From NCBI GenBank assembly GCA_044355095.1, contig JBIKYT010000077.1, forward strand, positions 1 through 8,309: a stretch of DNA of 8,309 bases. The letters are read 5' to 3'. Both the position numbers and the translations under genes were made by a program. The notes under the pieces are model-generated. The model saw only the letters and a list, made by a program, of their open reading frames with translations. It was not told the DNA's origin and did no database searches. Source of the DNA: Casp-actino8 sp044355095. Lineage in GTDB: Bacteria > Actinomycetota > Acidimicrobiia > Acidimicrobiales > Ilumatobacteraceae. This document shows, piece by piece, positions 5,736 to 8,309 of the stretch; the first letter of the stretch is position 1, and the number at the start of each line of letters is the position of its first letter.

Positions 5736-7361
5736 GACGTACTCCAAAATTCAAACTGGGTGCTCAGCGTGGGCACTTTCTTGCCGCTAGTCGGCGTGAT
5801 TGTCATGCTGTTCATCCCCAAGGCAGAAGAAGAGCTCCACAAGTTGGTAGCTCTTGTGACCGCGCTCGCAACCTTGGGAGTGGGTGTTTACACGCTCATG
5901 AAGTTTGACTATGACCAAGCTGGCAAGTTGCAATTCTTTGCCGACGCCGAGTGGATCAAAGTCATCTCAAGCAACTACACGATCGGTCTTGATGGAATGA
6001 GCTTGCCGCTCTACTTCTTGTCGATGGTCGTCACGGTTCTGGTGATGGTCTATTCCTGGAACCGCATTCCGTCTCCGGGCAACCCCAAGGCATTCCTCAT
6101 CCTCATGCTGATTTTGCAGACAGGTATGGCCGGAACCTTCATTTCGCAAGACCTCATCTTGTTCTTCGTGTTCTTCGAAGTGGTGTTGTTGCCGATGTAC
6201 TTCATGATCGGTGTATGGGGCGGCGAAAATCGTCAGTACGCGTCGCTCAAGTTCTTCTTGTACACGATGTTCGGATCGGCACTCATGCTCGTTGCCTTCA
6301 TCGCGTTGTTCTACAAAGTTCGCGGCGAATTGCCTGCTGGTGTTGAACCATCGTTCTCAATTCCGCAACTTGCCGAGTACGGCGGTTTGTTAGGTCGTTC
6401 GGCTCAGATCTGGATCTTCGGTGGAATGTTTGTTGGCTTTGCCGTCAAGGTTCCGATGTTCCCGTTCCATACGTGGCTACCCGATGCGCACACGCAAGCA
6501 CCGACGCAAGGTTCGGTTATCTTGGCCGCAATTTTGTTGAAGCTCGGTACGTACGGTTTCGTGCGTATTGCAATTCCGATTCTTCCGACCGGTGCCAAAG
6601 AATGGGCTCCATGGATTGGTCTGCTGGCAGTCATCGGAATCATCTACGGAGCGCTTGGTTGTTTGGCGCAAACCGACATGAAGCGTTTGATTGCGTTCTC
6701 GTCAGTGGCTCACATGGGATTTGTGATGTTGGGTATTTCAACACTCACGCCAATGGGCTTCAACGCCGCCATCTTCGGAATGGTTGCGCACGGTCTCATC
6801 ACCGGCATGTTGTTCTTTGTCGCCGGCAGTGTCAAAGAGCGTTATCACACTCTGGAGATCGCTCGACTTGGTGGCATGCTCAAGCAGATGCCGCGGCTTG
6901 GTTGGATTTTGGGATTCTCGGCGATGGCATCACTTGGTTTGCCTGGCCTCGCTGGATTCTGGGGTGAATTCCCCGCCATTTTGTCGGCGTACTCGCCAGC
7001 TGCCGGATTGTCTGAAGTGACATTCCGTGTGTACATGGTGATTGCTGCTCTCGGAACTGTGCTTGCCGCCGGTTACTTGTTGTGGTTGTTCCAGCGCACC
7101 GCATTTGGTGAACCTAAGGCCGAATTTGCTGGTGCATCACATGATAATTCTGGTCATGGGGATCACGGTCATGGCGCTCACGGTCACGATGATCACGGTC
7201 ATGACGATCACAGCAGTGACATCAAGGACGTCACTGTCGGTGAATGGATTGCCTGGACCCCGTTCTTGTTGGCCATTGTGGTCTTCGGTGTGTACCCGCA
7301 GTTGATGTTCAAGGTCATTGACCCAGCAGTGCAAGTTGCGTTGAAGGCCTTCGGAGGCTGA
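5733..7361 (+). CDS. nuoM: NADH-quinone oxidoreductase subunit M (NuoM)
   Basis: NuoM (542 aa) is the middle antiporter-like proton pump, homologous to MrpD, with about 14 membrane helices. Key residues are visible: Glu149 in FFVFFEVVLLPMYFMIGVWG (E. coli Glu144), Lys239 in GFAVKVPMFPFHTWLPDAHT (Lys234), Lys270 in ILLKLGTYGFVRI (Lys265) and Glu412 in LAGFWGEFPAI (Glu407). QTDMKRLIAFSSVAHMGFVMLG is the conserved segment of helices 9-10. The protein is some tens of residues longer than E. coli NuoM. Part of the excess is a His/Gly/Asp-rich insert at 470-493 between helix 13 (ending near WLFQRTAFGEPK) and the last helix (VGEWIAWTPFLLAIVVFGVYP), the same topological position as the insert in NuoL. 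The start at 5733 follows a good RBS; the stop is three bases before the nuoN start. Confidence 0.97.
   Translation: MDVLQNSNWVLSVGTFLPLVGVIVMLFIPKAEEELHKLVALVTALATLGVGVYTLMKFDYDQAGKLQFFADAEWIKVISSNYTIGLDGMSLPLYFLSMVVTVLVMVYSWNRIPSPGNPKAFLILMLILQTGMAGTFISQDLILFFVFFEVVLLPMYFMIGVWGGENRQYASLKFFLYTMFGSALMLVAFIALFYKVRGELPAGVEPSFSIPQLAEYGGLLGRSAQIWIFGGMFVGFAVKVPMFPFHTWLPDAHTQAPTQGSVILAAILLKLGTYGFVRIAIPILPTGAKEWAPWIGLLAVIGIIYGALGCLAQTDMKRLIAFSSVAHMGFVMLGISTLTPMGFNAAIFGMVAHGLITGMLFFVAGSVKERYHTLEIARLGGMLKQMPRLGWILGFSAMASLGLPGLAGFWGEFPAILSAYSPAAGLSEVTFRVYMVIAALGTVLAAGYLLWLFQRTAFGEPKAEFAGASHDNSGHGDHGHGAHGHDDHGHDDHSSDIKDVTVGEWIAWTPFLLAIVVFGVYPQLMFKVIDPAVQVALKAFGG
7140..7211 (+). repeat. His/Gly/Asp-rich low-complexity insert in nuoM
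   Basis: This encodes NuoM residues 470-493, with nine histidines in 24 residues in units such as GHG, GDH and GHDDH. The words GATCACGGTCATG and GATGATCACGGTCATGACGATCAC show the near-tandem DNA. Its unit (H-G/H-D-D) differs from that of the nuoL insert (H-D-A/S), so the two probably arose independently rather than by gene conversion. Confidence 0.85.
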
Positions 7362-7367
7362 TTCGTG
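7353..7367 (+). promoter_or_regulatory. nuoN ribosome binding site and GTG start
   Basis: GGAGG at 7353-7357, within the last nuoM codons, is seven bases before GTG at 7365. No ATG occurs nearby in the right frame before the first NuoN-like membrane helix, so the GTG is the likely start. Confidence 0.75.
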
Positions 7368-8309
7368 CTTTCTTCGATCCTCGCTCAGATTCCGTGGCAG
7401 GCGCCAACTATCGACTACCACGCGATCGCGCCCGAGATCGTGTTAGCGGGTGGCATTTGCCTCATCATTCTTGTTGATCTGTTCATCAGTGAATCCAAGA
7501 AGTGGATGACCGCAACACTGACCGGTTTCGTGATGTTGGCAGCTTTGGTGCCGGTCCTCACGTTGGCGGTGAGTGACGTCAATGTTCGATCAATGTTTGA
7601 TGGTCGCTATGTCATTGACGAGTATGCGCTCACCCTCAAAGCATTGTTCTTAATCGTCGGATATGTGGTTGTGTTGCTTTCGCAGAACCATGTTGAAGAA
7701 GGCGACTATTACCAAGGCGAATACTTCACGTTGTTGCTGACATCAGTGACCGGCATGGTGATGATGGCGTCAAGTCGCGACTTGGTCAGCATCTTTGTTG
7801 CTCTTGAAATGCTCAGCATTCCGGCCTACATGTTGGCGGCCTGGCGCAAGCGTGACCGCAAGAGCAATGAAGCAGGTGTCAAGTACTACCTACTTGGTGT
7901 TTTCGCTTCAGCAATCATGTTGTACGGCATGAGCTTGTTGTACGGCGTTACCGGCAGCACCTTGCTCAGCGAAATCGGTCGTCAACTTACAGTTGAAGGC
8001 AATTTCGGTGGGGTACAAGCACTCGCTATCACTTTCGTCATTATCGGTTTTGCTTTCAAAGTCTCGGCAGTCCCATTTCATACCTGGGCCCCCGATACGT
8101 ATGAAGGTGCACCAACACCGGTGACTGCGTTCTTGTCGGTCGCAAGCAAGGCCGCTGGTTTTGTTGCACTCGTAACACTCATTTATGTCGGCTTCCCGCA
8201 GGCAAAAGATGTGTGGCAACCATTCATCTGGGTGCTTGCTGCATTGACCATGACCTTGGGCAACTTGGTTGCTTTGCGTCAGACCAACATCATTCGTATG
8301 TTGGCCTAC
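7365..8309 (+). CDS. nuoN: NADH-quinone oxidoreductase subunit N (NuoN), 3' end missing
   Basis: NuoN is the antiporter-like proton pump nearest the NuoH/J/K core. The frame starts at GTG 7365 and runs open through the last base (315 codons), so about two thirds of a protein of usual length near 500 aa is present. The N-terminus VLSSILAQIPWQAPTIDYHAIAPE followed by VLAGGICLIILVDLF is the expected first helix. Family blocks: YFTLLLTSVTGMVMMASSRDLVSIFVALEMLSIPAYMLAAW with Glu148 (E. coli Glu133), SNEAGVKYYLLGVFASAIMLYG, GFAFKVSAVPFHTWAPDTYEGAPTPVTAFLS with Lys232 (Lys217), SKAAGFVAL with Lys262 (Lys247) and ALRQTNIIRMLAY at the window edge. All proton-path residues in the visible part are intact. 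It lies three bases after nuoM with a strong RBS. The loop after helix 13, where NuoL and NuoM carry His-rich inserts, is outside the window. Confidence 0.96.
   Translation, partial: MLSSILAQIPWQAPTIDYHAIAPEIVLAGGICLIILVDLFISESKKWMTATLTGFVMLAALVPVLTLAVSDVNVRSMFDGRYVIDEYALTLKALFLIVGYVVVLLSQNHVEEGDYYQGEYFTLLLTSVTGMVMMASSRDLVSIFVALEMLSIPAYMLAAWRKRDRKSNEAGVKYYLLGVFASAIMLYGMSLLYGVTGSTLLSEIGRQLTVEGNFGGVQALAITFVIIGFAFKVSAVPFHTWAPDTYEGAPTPVTAFLSVASKAAGFVALVTLIYVGFPQAKDVWQPFIWVLAALTMTLGNLVALRQTNIIRMLAY

Noticed and set aside
5285..5842. 185-codon open frame on the - strand across the nuoL/nuoM junction
   Set aside because: It is antisense to well-supported NuoL and NuoM coding sequence, its translation is low in hydrophobic patterning and shows no recognisable domain, and no RBS or promoter is evident. 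It is most simply a by-product of the codon usage of the real genes.
6473..6967. 164-codon + strand frame inside nuoM
   Set aside because: Alternate frame of a conserved part of NuoM, rich in Arg/Ser/His/Trp, without family resemblance or a start signal.

Overview
The window is a continuous slice of a respiratory complex I (NDH-1, NADH-quinone oxidoreductase-type) operon. All genes are on the + strand in the order nuoD (3' part) - nuoH - nuoI - nuoJ - nuoK - nuoL - nuoM - nuoN (5' part). There is almost no non-coding DNA: genes overlap by 4 or 1 bases or are separated by at most 13 bases. No promoter, terminator, RNA gene, mobile element or CRISPR array is visible. Both ends cut through genes.

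Organism: the translations look actinobacterial. NuoI carries a Cys-Met-Tyr-Cys-Gly-Ile-Cys second cluster followed by FDALFWSPEYEY, NuoH reads PFDMPIAESE where most bacteria have a Glu, and the NuoL C-terminus has a repeated DG.VNG segment. From memory these resemble the second ('nuo2') complex I clusters of Streptomyces-like actinobacteria. Leucine is frequently TTG, arginine is almost always CGN, and base composition looks moderate rather than very GC-rich. A moderate-GC actinobacterium, for example a planktonic Acidimicrobiia-type lineage, would fit. That is inference, not demonstrated.

Layout: 1-948 encodes the end of the quinone-site subunit NuoD, of the short form. 945-2000 is NuoH, the membrane anchor of the quinone cavity. 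2000-2491 is NuoI, a ferredoxin-like protein with two 4Fe-4S clusters. 2491-3322 holds the small membrane subunits NuoJ and NuoK. 3326-8309 holds the three antiporter-like proton-pumping subunits NuoL, NuoM and NuoN. Electrons would pass through NuoI to NuoB and the quinone at the NuoD/NuoH interface, and the released energy would drive proton translocation in H/J/K/N/M/L.

Points of interest: (1) nuoE, nuoF and nuoG are absent between nuoD and nuoH, the layout of 11-subunit complexes whose electron donor is often not NADH. (2) NuoD has lost residues normally found at the quinone reaction site: the Tyr equivalent to bovine Tyr108 is Trp, the conserved His two turns before the DxGA motif is Val, and the Asp equivalent to bovine Asp160 is Gln. 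(3) NuoL and NuoM each carry a His/Asp-rich low-complexity insert at the same predicted topological position. (4) NuoL is unusually long (797 aa), with a Cys-pair-containing loop and a duplicated C-terminal segment.
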